Notes: generated by a model from the sequence alone, not told the origin. Counted from the first letter of the stretch, positions 44,039 to 54,736 are shown. The stretch: 58,251 nt of DNA from an alpha proteobacterium SCGC AAA015-N04 (GCA_000383115.1 KB910594.1:1-58251); one strand, 5' to 3'. Made by a program: numbers and translations.

Positions 44039-44323
44039 ATGTATAGAAGTATAATTTTAATTTTTAGTTCAATATTTTTGTTCAGCTGTAATAAGCATTC
44101 AAACGTTATTCAATTTAAACCAAAGGAGAATAAAAATTTTGTATATCAAGAAAGACCATTTGAATTAAAATGGAAAATAAAAAAAAACTCAATTACAAAT
44201 ATTCCTTTAGAAATTCATAAAAAGATTAAAAATATATGTAAAAACCATAATAGATTTGTTTTAACTAAAATAAAAACTTTTGAGGATGATACTGCACTAG
44301 GTACATTTGATTGCAGAGTTTAA
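44039..44323 (+). CDS. Small putative lipoprotein, unknown function
   Basis: A 94-residue protein that I do not recognise. MYRSIILIFSSIFLFSC is a lipoprotein signal with the lipobox LFSC, so the mature lipoprotein is about 78 residues. It has two further Cys (ICKNH near residue 70 and the C-terminal DCRV) that may pair. It stops directly against the convergent mfd stop with no spacer. Base use resembles the backbone. Confidence 0.65.
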   Translation: MYRSIILIFSSIFLFSCNKHSNVIQFKPKENKNFVYQERPFELKWKIKKNSITNIPLEIHKKIKNICKNHNRFVLTKIKTFEDDTALGTFDCRV

Positions 44324-47300
44324 CTAAGACTTTAAATCTTCTAAATTGTCTAAAAACGTCAAGACATTTTCAATTTTTTCTTCCCTGTTTTTTAATTGTT
44401 TTTCCATAAAAAGTTTTTGATCTGGTCTAATTTTTATTTGACCAGATGATTTGTTAATCCAATCAAATAGCTTGTCTGTATTTTTGAAAAAATTATTTTT
44501 AAATCCCAATAAAATACCTTTAGGTCCTGCATCTATAAAACTAATATTATTTTTTAAACACTTATTTTTAATTATTAATGTTTGAAGTAAATTATTAACT
44601 TCTAAAGGAGGAGGTCCAAACCTATCAAATAATTCTTCGTTAAACTCATTTATCTCATCACTACTTCTTAAGTCCCCTGCTTTTCTGTACAGTGCCATTC
44701 TAGTTGATAGATCATATACATAAGTATCCGGAATGAGCACTGCCAAGCCTAACGAAATTGAAGGAGACCAAACTTCTTCTAGTGGTGCTTGTTTATTTTT
44801 ATAAGAGTATACAGCATCCCTAAGCATATCTTGATACAACTCAACTCCTACTTCTTTAATTTGACCTGATTGTTCATCACCGAGCAAATTTCCAGCTCCT
44901 CTTATATCCATGTCATAACTGGCAAGTGAAAAACCAGCTCCTAGATTATCAAGGGTTTTAATTACATCTAGTCTTTGTTGAGAATTTTTATTTAAAACTT
45001 TACCTGCCTCGACTGTGAAATAAGCATATGCTCTTTTTTTACTTCGTCCAATACGTCCTCTTAATTGGTAAAGTTGAGAAAGTCCAAACATATCAGATTT
45101 ATAAATTATCATTGTATTTGCATTGGGAATATCTATTCCTGATTCAATAATATTAGTAGAAATTAATACATCTGATTTACCATCTGCAAATGAATTAATC
45201 GAACTATCTAATTCATCTATCTTCATTTGACCATGAGCAACTTTTATCGACAGATTAGGTACCATTTTTATTACTCTTTCATACAAATGATCTATATCTT
45301 TTATCCTTGGGCAAACAATAAAAGATTGCCCTCCTCTCTTTTTTTCACGGTTTAAAGCGTCTAATAAAACAACTTTATCCCATTCAAAAACAAAAGTACG
45401 AATTGACAACCTGTCAACAGGTGGGGTGCTAATCAAACTCAATTGTTTTAGTCCAGACAAAGATAATTGAAGCGTTCTTGGAATTGGTGTTGCACTCAGA
45501 GTTAATACATGAATGTTACCTTGTAATTCTTTAATTTTTTCTTTTTGAGCAACTCCAAAATGTTGCTCCTCATCAACAATTAATAATCCTAAATTGTTGA
45601 AATCAATATCATTAGAAAGCAAAGCATGTGTCCCAACTATAATATTTATATCACCAGATTTAAGATTATTTTTAATAATCTTTCTTTTGCTTGCCAAAGT
45701 CATTCTGGATAATGAAGAAACTTTTAGTGATGAATTTTTAAATCTTTCATCAAAACTTTTATAATGTTGTTTTACTAAAATTGTAGTTGGGGCTACTAAT
45801 GCAACCTGATAACCTGCGTTTGCTACAATAAAAGAAGCTCTTAATGCTACTTCAGTTTTTCCAAAACCAACATCACCACAAATAAGCCTGTCCATAAGTT
45901 TTCCTGCTTCAAGATCAGATATTACATCTTTGATTGCTGAATCTTGGTCATCTGTAAGTTGAAAAGGAAAATCATTAGAAAATTTATCATAATCATGTGT
46001 AATTGATAATTTTTCTGTATTAATGATTTCTCTTTGTGCAGCAACTCTAATTAATTTTTCAGCCATATCTTTAATTCTTTTTTTGACATTCGCTTTTCTA
46101 TTTTGCCAATTGGATGCACCCAACTTATCTAAGTTTCTAATAATACCTGAATCACCAACACGGCTTAATAAATTCATATTCTCAACAGGAAGAAATAACT
46201 TATCACCATCTTGATATAATAATTTCAAACAATCATGATCTATTCCATTGGTTGATATTTTCAATAATCCGTCATATAAACCAATTCCATGATCAATATG
46301 AGCTACTAAGTCACCAACATTTATTGAGTTTACATCTTTAAGAAAATTTTCAGTTTTCCTTCTCCATGATTTTCTTTTATTTTCTGGGAAGCCAAAAATA
46401 TCTCTCGTGAATATAATGATATGATTATTTAATTCAAAACTCTCTAGGTATGGAGAATATGAAAAATTAAAATTTGACAAATTTTCACTGTTAACAAGCT
46501 TTTTAATCTCAATTAATTCAAATATAATTTTATTTTTATTTAAATCTTCTTCAAAAAAACTGACTAAATTATTTATCTTAGATTCATCTTCTGTTACAAT
46601 TGTAATTATTTTACTATTATTAAACTCATTTATACAGAATTGTACAAAATGATTGATTTTATTAATTTTTTCTGAATTTATAAAATTAGTAATTATTAAA
46701 GGTTTAGAAGAAAGATTTATTTTATTTTGATTAGTATTATTTGGTAAGTCATATTCATTTAATTGAATAACATTAAATTTTTTAATATTATCTAAAATAT
46801 TATTTTTTGTAATATATAATTCTTCTGTATCAAAAGCTTTATACTCAGTATTTTCCTCTTTTCTTTCATTGCTAAAATTGTTAATTTCTATCTCTCTTTC
46901 ATGAATTAGATTTTTAAAATTTTTGGTTAGCAAACATGTAATTCCATGTTCAAGTGACAAATAATCAAAAATTGAACTTAATTGATTTTCATGAAATAAT
47001 GGCAAAAAATGCTCTATACCATTAAACTTCATACCAGCAGATATGTTTTCATAAAATAAACTGTTTATTCCAGAAGCGCCGTTTTTACTTCTAAATCTTT
47101 TTCTGAAATTCTCTATGTTTTTTTCATTCAATATAAATTCATTTGATGTGTAAATACTTAAATCATTTATTCTATCTTTCGATCTTTGTGTAAGAGGATC
47201 CATAGTCTTAATTGTTTCAATATTTTCACCTATAAAATCAATTCTAAATGCATTTTTTTCTCCTATAGGAAAAACATCTATTATACTTCCTCGCAAACTA

Positions 47301-47779
47301 TATTCACCGTACTCTCTAACAGTTTGTACTCTTGTATAACCTGAGTTGTTTAAAAACTTGACTATAAATTGAAATTTATAATCTGAAGATAAATTTAGAC
47401 TTATAAAATGTTTTAAAAAAAAATGTTTAGGTGCTGTCTTGATAAATAAACCATTAATAGTAGTTAAAATAACGGTTTTATTTTTATTTTTTTTAAAAAA
47501 ACAAAGATCTGTAAATGATTTTACACGCTCTCCAATTAAATTAAGATTTGGTGACGAAATATCATAAGGCAAACAATCCCATGCTGGGATTTTATATATA
47601 TTTATTTCTTTAAAATTTGAATATAAAAAATTATAGATGTTTGAAAGTTCTAAATCATTTTTTGCTACGTAAAAAATATGTTTATTTTCGGATAGATAAG
47701 AAATTAAGAAAGGTATCAAACTATCTCTGACACCATTTATTTCAGTAATTTCGTTTGTATCATTATTAAAATTAAACAA
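44324..47779 (-). CDS. mfd: Transcription-repair coupling factor
   Basis: A 1151-residue DNA translocase that removes stalled RNA polymerase and recruits UvrA, of normal length for the family. The N-terminal UvrB-like module, the polymerase-interacting domain starting near GDLVAHIDHGIGLYDG (about residue 480), Walker A GDVGFGKTEVA near residue 630, DEEQHFG near 730 and RGRIGRSKKRAYAYF near 905 are all present, followed by the C-terminal autoinhibitory domain. It lies 4 bases after sdhE, a usual alphaproteobacterial pair. AT content is extreme: 11 G+C of 60 at 46561-46620 by hand count. Confidence 0.97.
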   Translation of the reverse strand: MFNFNNDTNEITEINGVRDSLIPFLISYLSENKHIFYVAKNDLELSNIYNFLYSNFKEINIYKIPAWDCLPYDISSPNLNLIGERVKSFTDLCFFKKNKNKTVILTTINGLFIKTAPKHFFLKHFISLNLSSDYKFQFIVKFLNNSGYTRVQTVREYGEYSLRGSIIDVFPIGEKNAFRIDFIGENIETIKTMDPLTQRSKDRINDLSIYTSNEFILNEKNIENFRKRFRSKNGASGINSLFYENISAGMKFNGIEHFLPLFHENQLSSIFDYLSLEHGITCLLTKNFKNLIHEREIEINNFSNERKEENTEYKAFDTEELYITKNNILDNIKKFNVIQLNEYDLPNNTNQNKINLSSKPLIITNFINSEKINKINHFVQFCINEFNNSKIITIVTEDESKINNLVSFFEEDLNKNKIIFELIEIKKLVNSENLSNFNFSYSPYLESFELNNHIIIFTRDIFGFPENKRKSWRRKTENFLKDVNSINVGDLVAHIDHGIGLYDGLLKISTNGIDHDCLKLLYQDGDKLFLPVENMNLLSRVGDSGIIRNLDKLGASNWQNRKANVKKRIKDMAEKLIRVAAQREIINTEKLSITHDYDKFSNDFPFQLTDDQDSAIKDVISDLEAGKLMDRLICGDVGFGKTEVALRASFIVANAGYQVALVAPTTILVKQHYKSFDERFKNSSLKVSSLSRMTLASKRKIIKNNLKSGDINIIVGTHALLSNDIDFNNLGLLIVDEEQHFGVAQKEKIKELQGNIHVLTLSATPIPRTLQLSLSGLKQLSLISTPPVDRLSIRTFVFEWDKVVLLDALNREKKRGGQSFIVCPRIKDIDHLYERVIKMVPNLSIKVAHGQMKIDELDSSINSFADGKSDVLISTNIIESGIDIPNANTMIIYKSDMFGLSQLYQLRGRIGRSKKRAYAYFTVEAGKVLNKNSQQRLDVIKTLDNLGAGFSLASYDMDIRGAGNLLGDEQSGQIKEVGVELYQDMLRDAVYSYKNKQAPLEEVWSPSISLGLAVLIPDTYVYDLSTRMALYRKAGDLRSSDEINEFNEELFDRFGPPPLEVNNLLQTLIIKNKCLKNNISFIDAGPKGILLGFKNNFFKNTDKLFDWINKSSGQIKIRPDQKLFMEKQLKNREEKIENVLTFLDNLEDLKS

Positions 47780-47783
47780 TTTA

Positions 47784-48038
47784 CTAACCTTTAAATTCTT
47801 TTATCAAGTCTATTAGAAAGTTTTCTTTAGAAGATTTAGATTTCTCAATATCTATTGATAAACGCCAAATTCTAGGATCACCTGAATTAAGAAGATCTTG
47901 GTATGCTAATAAATCATCATCATCAAGATTTTTTAAATGGATTTCTGCAAAATTACCTAATAAAATATCAGTCTCTCTAGTGCCAGTATATTTAGATCTA
48001 TAAATTAATTTTTTTATAAAAACAGTTCTATTATTCAA
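47784..48038 (-). CDS. sdhE: FAD assembly factor SdhE (succinate dehydrogenase assembly factor 2)
   Basis: An 84-residue all-helical protein of the SdhE/Sdh5 family, which promotes covalent FAD attachment to SdhA. KKLIYRSKYTGTRETDILLGNFAE at residues 9-32 is the core, and DPRIWRLS near 54 is also typical. The RGxxE signature is altered: Thr18-Gly19-Thr-Arg-Glu22, so the Arg is lost while Gly and Glu remain. The start is TTG. The location upstream of mfd and divergent from recG is the expected one. Confidence 0.88.
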   Translation of the reverse strand: MNNRTVFIKKLIYRSKYTGTRETDILLGNFAEIHLKNLDDDDLLAYQDLLNSGDPRIWRLSIDIEKSKSSKENFLIDLIKEFKG

Positions 48039-48100
48039 TTTTTTCTCGTTATATTAATTTATTTTGTTATTATTTATTATAAATAAAGGTTTTTGATTTC

Positions 48101-50227
48101 TTGTCTAATTTAATTATTAAAAGACCAAAAGAGATTTTTGAGTTATTCTCATCACTTAGAAATTTAAGTGGTGTTGGTGAAAAAAAATTAAAGCTTTTAG
48201 AAAAGAAAATTGGTCCATACTTAATAAATTTATTATTTCACTTACCTCATAAATCTATTGATAGATTTCAGAATGTTTCTCTAAAAAAAGTAAATCACGG
48301 TGATATATTAACTTGCAAAGTGGAGGTTGTAGAAGTTAACATACCTCCTTATAATTTTAGAAAAAAAAATAATATATCTAGGATAATTACATTTGGTAGC
48401 AATGATGAAAAAAATGTTAGATTAGATATTGTATATTTCGGACAAAATACACAATATCTAAAAAACATTTTTAAAGTTGGTAGTAAAATTTATGTAAGTG
48501 GTAAATTTGAGAATTTTAATGGACTTGGACAGATTGCTCATCCAGATTATGTCGTAAAAGAATACGAAAAAAAATTAATACCATTGATACAACCAATTTA
48601 TCCTCTATTTCATGGCATAAACCAGAAATTTATTTCTAAAATTATAAATGAAGGTATTAAAAAAATACCAACCATACCTGAATGGTTGAGAAAAGATATA
48701 TTAATTAAATATCAATTTCCAACTTGGCAAACTTGTATATTTAAAACCCATAATCCTGAAAATAATAGTGATGCAAATTCAAATAGTGTTTTTAGAAAAC
48801 GACTTGCTCTAGATGAATTAATAGCAAATCAGATTTCAATGCTATTGATAAAAAATAAAATTTCTAAGATTCATAAAACAAATAAAACTTATGGGAAATC
48901 GAAACTAATTGAAAATTTTTATTCAACTTTACCGTTTGAGTTAACAAAAAATCAAAAAAAAGTTATTGATGAAATAAAAGAAGACATTCATAGCAATAAA
49001 ACTATGGTAAGAATGCTTCAAGGAGATGTTGGTTCAGGAAAAACAATTGTAGCTGTGATTTCCATGCTTAACGCAATATTAAATGGATCTCAAGCAGTAT
49101 TAATGGTTCCAACTGAAATTCTTGCAATTCAACATTTTAATACAATTCAAAACTTATTAAAACCTATAAAAATTGAACCAATTCTTCTATTAGGAGAAAA
49201 TAGATCTTTTTATGATAATAAAACTAGATCCAATATAATTAAACAAATAGCAGATGGTAAAATTAAAATTATAATTGGAACTCATGCATTAATTTCAAAA
49301 AAAGTGATATATAATAATTTATCTTTAGCTGTTATTGATGAGCAGCATAGGTTTGGTGTTAAACAAAGAGTTGAAATTACAGATAAAGGTAATAGCGTTA
49401 ATTTGCTAGTTATGACAGCAACTCCTATACCTAGATCTCTTGCACTGACTGCTTATGGTGATATGGATATTTCTGTTTTAAGTGAAAAACCGATTGGTAG
49501 AAAATCAATTAATACTTATGTTTTATCACATAAAAAAATAGCAGAAGTATTATCTTCTATTGAAAGAGCAATTAAAGCTGGAGCATTAGTATATTGGGTT
49601 TGTCCTCTAATTGAAGATTCTGAAAATTCAGATCTGATTGCAGTTAATGAAAGATATAATTTTTTAAAAAATAATTTTAAAAACATTAAAGTTTCATTAA
49701 TTCATGGAAAACAAAATCAGATTGAAAGAGAAAAATCAATGAATGAGTTTAAATCTGGTGAAAGTAAAATTCTTGTTGCAACCACAGTAATTGAAGTTGG
49801 AGTAGATATTCCTGAAGCTACTATAATGGTGATTGAATGTGCAGAAAGATTTGGGTTAGCTCAAATACATCAATTAAGAGGAAGAGTTGGAAGAAGTAAT
49901 AAAGAATCCTCATGCATATTATTATATAATTCTAATTTAAGCTCAATTGCTCATTCAAGGTTAAAAATTTTAAAGGAAAATGATGATGGCTTTAAAATTT
50001 CTGAGCATGATTTAGAATTACGTGGACCAGGAGAAATTCTTGGAAGCAAACAATCTGGCAATCTTGACTTTAAGTTTGTAGATTTGCATATTCACAACCA
50101 ATTAATTCCCATTGCAAGAGATGAAGCAAGGAAAATGTTAGAAAATGAAGAAGATAGAGAAAAAATTAATTTTCTTTTATCTATTTTCGAAAATAATGAA
50201 GCTATAAAATTATTAAAAGGTGGGTGA
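48101..50227 (+). CDS. recG: ATP-dependent DNA helicase RecG
   Basis: A 708-residue branched-DNA helicase for fork reversal and recombination. The N-terminal wedge OB domain covers about residues 50-160. Walker A GDVGSGKTIVA is near residue 308, DEQHRFG near 410, TATPIPRSLALTAYGD near 430 and the C-terminal motif RGRVGRSNKESSCIL near 600. The start codon is TTG. It is divergent from sdhE-mfd, a conserved neighbourhood. Confidence 0.97.
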   Translation: MSNLIIKRPKEIFELFSSLRNLSGVGEKKLKLLEKKIGPYLINLLFHLPHKSIDRFQNVSLKKVNHGDILTCKVEVVEVNIPPYNFRKKNNISRIITFGSNDEKNVRLDIVYFGQNTQYLKNIFKVGSKIYVSGKFENFNGLGQIAHPDYVVKEYEKKLIPLIQPIYPLFHGINQKFISKIINEGIKKIPTIPEWLRKDILIKYQFPTWQTCIFKTHNPENNSDANSNSVFRKRLALDELIANQISMLLIKNKISKIHKTNKTYGKSKLIENFYSTLPFELTKNQKKVIDEIKEDIHSNKTMVRMLQGDVGSGKTIVAVISMLNAILNGSQAVLMVPTEILAIQHFNTIQNLLKPIKIEPILLLGENRSFYDNKTRSNIIKQIADGKIKIIIGTHALISKKVIYNNLSLAVIDEQHRFGVKQRVEITDKGNSVNLLVMTATPIPRSLALTAYGDMDISVLSEKPIGRKSINTYVLSHKKIAEVLSSIERAIKAGALVYWVCPLIEDSENSDLIAVNERYNFLKNNFKNIKVSLIHGKQNQIEREKSMNEFKSGESKILVATTVIEVGVDIPEATIMVIECAERFGLAQIHQLRGRVGRSNKESSCILLYNSNLSSIAHSRLKILKENDDGFKISEHDLELRGPGEILGSKQSGNLDFKFVDLHIHNQLIPIARDEARKMLENEEDREKINFLLSIFENNEAIKLLKGG

Positions 50228-50230
50228 TAA

Positions 50231-50875
50231 CTACTTAATCTTGTTAATTTTAATTTTTGGAGTAACGATGCCACCAGAAATTACCATTTTTACAGCATCT
50301 TCGACTTTCATTTTCATATATATTAAGTCCTTCTTGGGAACAAATAAAAGAAATCCACTTGTAGGGTTAGGAGTAGTAGGTATAAAAACATTAATTAGGG
50401 TTTCATCGTTTAAAGTTTGAACTTCTCCTTTTGTCTCTCCAGTAACAAAACCGATAACCCAAATTTCTTTTCTAGGATATTCAACCAAAACAACCTCTCT
50501 AAAACTATCAGAGTTAGTTGACATGACTGTTTCCATAATTTGTTTAATTGCACCATATATACTTCTAACAACAGGCATTTTATCAAGAACTCTTTCCCCA
50601 GCCTTAAGCAATGTTCTACCAATAAATCCAGGAGTTATTGCTCCAATAAAAGTAATAACCACAATACTAATAATTAATCCTATTCCAGGTATCTGGTGAG
50701 GTAATTGTTTAGTAAAATCTAAACTATCAGGTAATAAACCAGCAACTTGAGAATCTATAAAGGTAATTATGATCCAGGTAACATAGATTGTTATTAAAAT
50801 TGGAGATGTTACTAAAATACCTGCAAGAAAATATCTTCTAAATCTTGCAAAAAACCCAATTTTTTCTTCGGACAA
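50231..50875 (-). CDS. DUF502 family membrane protein
   Basis: A protein of about 214 residues with two membrane helices (YFLAGILVTSPILITIYVTWIII and a second around GLIISIVVITFIGAITPGFIG). It is followed by a soluble domain with KAGERVLDKMPVVRSIYGAIKQIMETV and VFIPTTPNPTSGFLLFVPKKD, the DUF502 signature. The function is unknown, and plant relatives are called COV-like. TTG at 50875 is chosen because AGGAG lies just upstream; an ATG at 50932 has no such site and would nearly reach mazG. It is convergent with recG. Confidence 0.87.
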   Translation of the reverse strand: MSEEKIGFFARFRRYFLAGILVTSPILITIYVTWIIITFIDSQVAGLLPDSLDFTKQLPHQIPGIGLIISIVVITFIGAITPGFIGRTLLKAGERVLDKMPVVRSIYGAIKQIMETVMSTNSDSFREVVLVEYPRKEIWVIGFVTGETKGEVQTLNDETLINVFIPTTPNPTSGFLLFVPKKDLIYMKMKVEDAVKMVISGGIVTPKIKINKIK

Positions 50876-50949
50876 TTTAAACTCCTGATGGTATAAATGT
50901 AGTAGACTATATAAATAAATACTCAAAACCAATATGAAAAGATTTAAAA

Positions 50950-51783
50950 ATGAAAAAAATATCTGAAAAAAAATTAACAGAGTTAAATAAGTTAGAATCT
51001 ATTTCAAAAATAAGAAAAATAATTCAAATATTAAGAGATCCAATTAATGGCTGTCCATGGGACTTAAAACAAGATTACAATTCATTGGCTCCCTATTCTA
51101 TTGAAGAAGCTTACGAACTTGTAGATGCTATAGAAAACAATGATATAGAGGAGATAAAAAAGGAGTTAGGAGATTTATTATTACAAGTTATTTTAATTTC
51201 ACAAGTAGCTGATGATAATGGAGATTTTAATTTCGATGATGTTGCAAATGAGATATCTAAAAAAATAATTAGAAGACATCCACAAATATTTGATAAAAAT
51301 TACAAAGAAAATGATTTTCCTCAAGAATCATGGGAAAAAATCAAAAAATTAGAAGAAAATAAAAGCACAAATACAAAAAATACATTAGACCAAATTGAAA
51401 AAAATATTCCAACATTACTAAGATCTCTTAAAATACAAAAAAAAGCTGCATCATTGAATTTTGATTGGGAAAATGAAACTCAAGTTTTAAATAAAATTGA
51501 TGAAGAAATTCATGAATTAAAAGATGCATTCAAGTTTGATGACAAAAAAATGATTGAAGAAGAATTAGGAGATTTATTTTTTACAATTATCAATTTATCA
51601 CGACATTTAAATTTAGATCCAGAGCAAATCATCAGAAAAGCTAATAAAAAATTTATTGCTAGATTCAACCAGATGGAAAACTTTATTGAAGAAAACAAAC
51701 TAAAATGGCATAATTTAAATAAACATGATTTTAAAAATCTTTGGAAAAAAGTAAAAAATAATCAAAGAGGAATTAATGAATAA
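50950..51783 (+). CDS. mazG: Nucleoside triphosphate pyrophosphohydrolase MazG
   Basis: A 277-residue NTP pyrophosphohydrolase with two MazG domains. The first domain carries GCPWDLKQDYNSLAPYSIEEAYELVDAI near residues 33-60 and KKELGDLLLQVI with the Mg-binding acidic residues. The second has EEIHELKDAF and EEELGDLFFTIINLSRHL near residues 185-220. The family clears non-canonical NTPs and tunes ppGpp-related stress responses. Its stop overlaps the SDR start by 8 bases. Confidence 0.95.
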   Translation: MKKISEKKLTELNKLESISKIRKIIQILRDPINGCPWDLKQDYNSLAPYSIEEAYELVDAIENNDIEEIKKELGDLLLQVILISQVADDNGDFNFDDVANEISKKIIRRHPQIFDKNYKENDFPQESWEKIKKLEENKSTNTKNTLDQIEKNIPTLLRSLKIQKKAASLNFDWENETQVLNKIDEEIHELKDAFKFDDKKMIEEELGDLFFTIINLSRHLNLDPEQIIRKANKKFIARFNQMENFIEENKLKWHNLNKHDFKNLWKKVKNNQRGINE

Positions 51784-52540
51784 TAACATACCTAAAACTA
51801 TTCTTATTACAGGTGCCACTTCAGGATTTGGAAAAGCAACGGCAAAGCTATTTAATGAAAAAGGCTGGCAAACAATAATTACAGGTCGAAGAGCTGATCG
51901 TTTAGAGGAGCTTGCAAAGGAATTAGGTGAGAAATCATTACCACTTGCTTTTGATATAAGTGACAGACGTGCAGTTAAATCAGCCATACAAAATATATCA
52001 CCTAATTTTAATAATATATCTGTATTATGTAATAATGCAGGCTTAGCTCTTGGATTAGAAGGTGCTGATAATGCAAACCTAGATGACTGGGATCAAATGA
52101 TTGACACTAATATAAAAGGCTTAGTATATGCTACTCGAACTATTTTACCATTGATGGTTGAAAATGGAGAAGGTCATATAATTAATCTAGGATCAGTCGC
52201 TGGCTCATATCCTTACCCTGGAGGTAATGTTTATGGAGGAACCAAAGCGTTCGTAAGTCAATTTTCTTTAAATTTAAGAGCTGATTTAGTTAACAAAGGC
52301 ATTAATGTTACATCAGTAGAGCCAGGTTTAGCAGAAACAGAATTTTCTATTGTTAGATTTAAGGGGGACAAAGAAAAGGCATCTCAGGTTTATCAAAATA
52401 CAAGATCAATAAAAGCAGAAGATATTGCAGAAACAATTTATTGGGTTGCTACAAGACCTAAAAATATAAATATTAATAAAATTGAAATTATGGCTGGTGA
52501 CCAAGCTTTCAACCCTTTTAATATTGTAAAAAATGGCTAA
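51776..52540 (+). CDS. SDR family oxidoreductase, YdfG-like
   Basis: A 254-residue NADP-dependent short-chain dehydrogenase. TGATSGFGKATAKLF near residues 11-25 and ITGRRADRLEEL (with the Arg pair that favours NADP) start the protein. NNAGLALGL is near 85, INLGSVAGSYPYPGGNVYGGTKAF near 142-165 gives Ser, Tyr and Lys, and VEPGLAETEFS near 183. It is close to YdfG, which oxidises L-allo-threonine and 3-hydroxy acids and reduces malonic semialdehyde. It is translationally coupled to mazG. Confidence 0.9.
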   Translation: MNNNIPKTILITGATSGFGKATAKLFNEKGWQTIITGRRADRLEELAKELGEKSLPLAFDISDRRAVKSAIQNISPNFNNISVLCNNAGLALGLEGADNANLDDWDQMIDTNIKGLVYATRTILPLMVENGEGHIINLGSVAGSYPYPGGNVYGGTKAFVSQFSLNLRADLVNKGINVTSVEPGLAETEFSIVRFKGDKEKASQVYQNTRSIKAEDIAETIYWVATRPKNININKIEIMAGDQAFNPFNIVKNG

Positions 52541-53412
52541 TTTTTATACTTCCTATAAGGATTATCAAATGGGATGATTAAATTTCTAATATTATTCCAA
52601 ACTTGAACATTACTTGCGGCTAGAATTGATCCTTTAGATTTTATATTAAATCTACTTTTATTAATTGCCATATAAACACAACCGCCAGCTTCTTTTATTA
52701 TCAAATCCATTGGAGAATGGTCCCAGGGAGTAACTCTTCCGTGAAAAATAAATTGAATTTCGTTTTTGGCCAACATAATTGTTTCGATTCCTGCACTGCC
52801 AATGAATAATCTTTGTGTGCTTGTTTTTAAATTATAGAGAATAGATTGTCTGTAATTTTCTGGTATCCCCTTACTTCCACCAGAACCTATTATTTTCGAT
52901 ATCTTAGATGGTTTTACTAAAAGTTTAGTTGATATTTTGTTATTTGTATCAACTAAAAAAGCACCATAGTTTTTAAATGCATATACAAATATATTTTTTA
53001 AAGGATAATAAATAAATGTAGCTATAGGAAACATATAACTTACTAGTGAAATCATAGAACAAAAATTTTCTTTCCCATTAATATAATTCTTTGTTCCGTC
53101 TATTGGATCAACAACCCACAATAGAGATTTTTCTAAATATCTATCATATTGCTTATCTAAAAAAGCAGTTTCTTCACCTAATATGTCACTAACATTTAAA
53201 AAACCTTTTAACTGCTTTGTAATAATTTCTTCACTTTTTCTATCTGCAATACTTACAAAATCATCATTTGATGTTTTTGTACTTATATCTTCAGATTTCA
53301 AATTTTTGTGATAACGTAAAATAATATTTTTATTAACATTAATTAATAAATTCATAATATATTCTACAATCTTATTCCTTGTTTCATTATTTTGAATTAA
53401 AATATCATTCAT
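52537..53412 (-). CDS. Inositol monophosphatase family protein
   Basis: A 291-residue Mg-dependent phosphatase of the IMPase/CysQ/HisN group. DDFVSIADRKSE near residue 50, GEE near 82, WVVDPIDGTKNYINGKENF near 99-117 and TPWDHSPMDLIIKEAGG near 232 are the metal and substrate motifs. It could be histidinol-phosphatase, myo-inositol phosphatase or 3'(2'),5'-bisphosphate nucleotidase; I cannot separate these. It lies 2 bases after hflX and overlaps the SDR end by four bases tail to tail. Confidence 0.88.
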   Translation of the reverse strand: MNDILIQNNETRNKIVEYIMNLLINVNKNIILRYHKNLKSEDISTKTSNDDFVSIADRKSEEIITKQLKGFLNVSDILGEETAFLDKQYDRYLEKSLLWVVDPIDGTKNYINGKENFCSMISLVSYMFPIATFIYYPLKNIFVYAFKNYGAFLVDTNNKISTKLLVKPSKISKIIGSGGSKGIPENYRQSILYNLKTSTQRLFIGSAGIETIMLAKNEIQFIFHGRVTPWDHSPMDLIIKEAGGCVYMAINKSRFNIKSKGSILAASNVQVWNNIRNLIIPFDNPYRKYKN

Positions 53413-53414
53413 AA

Positions 53415-54728
53415 TTATCTGATAGTATGCAACTCAATTTCAGGAAAATGTGATTTGAATAAATTTAATTTATCAATAGATATTTTAGCTTTAACTTTGT
53501 TGCCTACAAAATCTATATCACAAAAAATTTCATTATATACATGTGAATTTTTATATAACCAAGAAGAAATTTTGTAAGAGTTCATAGGTATATGAAAAAG
53601 AACCTTCGTAAATTTTTTTTCAGCTAAATTTTCAATGAAATGTTTTAAATCTTTCATGCCATTGGATGTTAAAGCAGAAGTTTTAACAAAATTTTTCTTA
53701 TACTTGATTTTTATCTTACTTAAATCTGAATTTAAATCACATTTATTAAAAACATTTATTATTTTATTTTCTAATTCTTCTTCAGTAAAACCAATAGAAA
53801 TTAATATGTCAAAAACTAATTTTGCTTGATTTTCTATATTAGGGTTTGATAAATCGTGAACTAATAATAAGTAATCAGCAGTAAAAAGTTCTTCTAAAGA
53901 AGATTTAAATGAATCAATTAACTCTGTAGGCAATGCTGATATGAAACCTACGGTGTCTGAGATTATAATTTTTTTATTTTCAGACATTTTTATAGAACCC
54001 ATTTTTGTATCTAACGTTGCAAATACCATATCTTTAACTAGTATGTCAGAAGATGTAAGACTATTAAAAATAGTTGACTTTCCACTATTTGTGTAACCAA
54101 CCAAAGAAAAAATCAAAGAAGAAATATTTTTTCTAAGTTTTCTTTGAACTTCTCTAGTTTGTTTTACCTTTATGAGTGATTTTTTTAATTGTTTTATTTT
54201 TGAATTAATCATTCTTTTATCTAATTCAATTTGACTTTCACCAGGACCACCTATTTTACTTAAAGCACCTCTTTGCCTTTCGAGGTGTGTCCAAGATCTA
54301 ACAAGTCTAGTTTTTTCAAAACTTAAATTAGCCAATTCTACTTGTAATTTACCCTCTTTAGTTTTTGCTCTTAATCCAAAAATTTGAATAATAAGTTGTG
54401 TTCTATCGATTATCTTTATTTGTAAAAATTTTTCTAAATTTCTTTGTTGAATTGGAGATAAAGAACAATCACAAACGATTAAGTCAGTTTTTTGCAAATT
54501 TAACGTTATTTTTATTTCTTTTAATATTGTATTGCTTATCAAAGTAGAAGATTTAGGTACATTTATATTTATAATTTTCTCAAAAACAACTGAAGCATTT
54601 AATGCTTTTACCAAACTTCGTGTTTCAGCAGAGCGAGTTGTTAAATTTTGTTGTTCAAAAATTTTATTCTGACAAAATTTTTTATTTTTGAAAATTGGCA
54701 AAATTAAAAATATATAATATCTATTCAT
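53415..54728 (-). CDS. hflX: GTPase HflX
   Basis: A 437-residue ribosome-associated GTPase that splits stalled ribosomes. The N-terminal HflX domain includes [23 protein letters not shown] and [26 protein letters not shown]. The linker [21 protein letters not shown] precedes the G domain: G1 GYTNSGKST near residue 217, G3 DTVGF near 262 and G4 NKCD near 335. The usual alphaproteobacterial neighbour hfq, normally just upstream, is missing; dat precedes it with an 8-base gap. Confidence 0.95.
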   Translation of the reverse strand: MNRYYIFLILPIFKNKKFCQNKIFEQQNLTTRSAETRSLVKALNASVVFEKIININVPKSSTLISNTILKEIKITLNLQKTDLIVCDCSLSPIQQRNLEKFLQIKIIDRTQLIIQIFGLRAKTKEGKLQVELANLSFEKTRLVRSWTHLERQRGALSKIGGPGESQIELDKRMINSKIKQLKKSLIKVKQTREVQRKLRKNISSLIFSLVGYTNSGKSTIFNSLTSSDILVKDMVFATLDTKMGSIKMSENKKIIISDTVGFISALPTELIDSFKSSLEELFTADYLLLVHDLSNPNIENQAKLVFDILISIGFTEEELENKIINVFNKCDLNSDLSKIKIKYKKNFVKTSALTSNGMKDLKHFIENLAEKKFTKVLFHIPMNSYKISSWLYKNSHVYNEIFCDIDFVGNKVKAKISIDKLNLFKSHFPEIELHTIR

Positions 54729-54736
54729 TAGATAAT

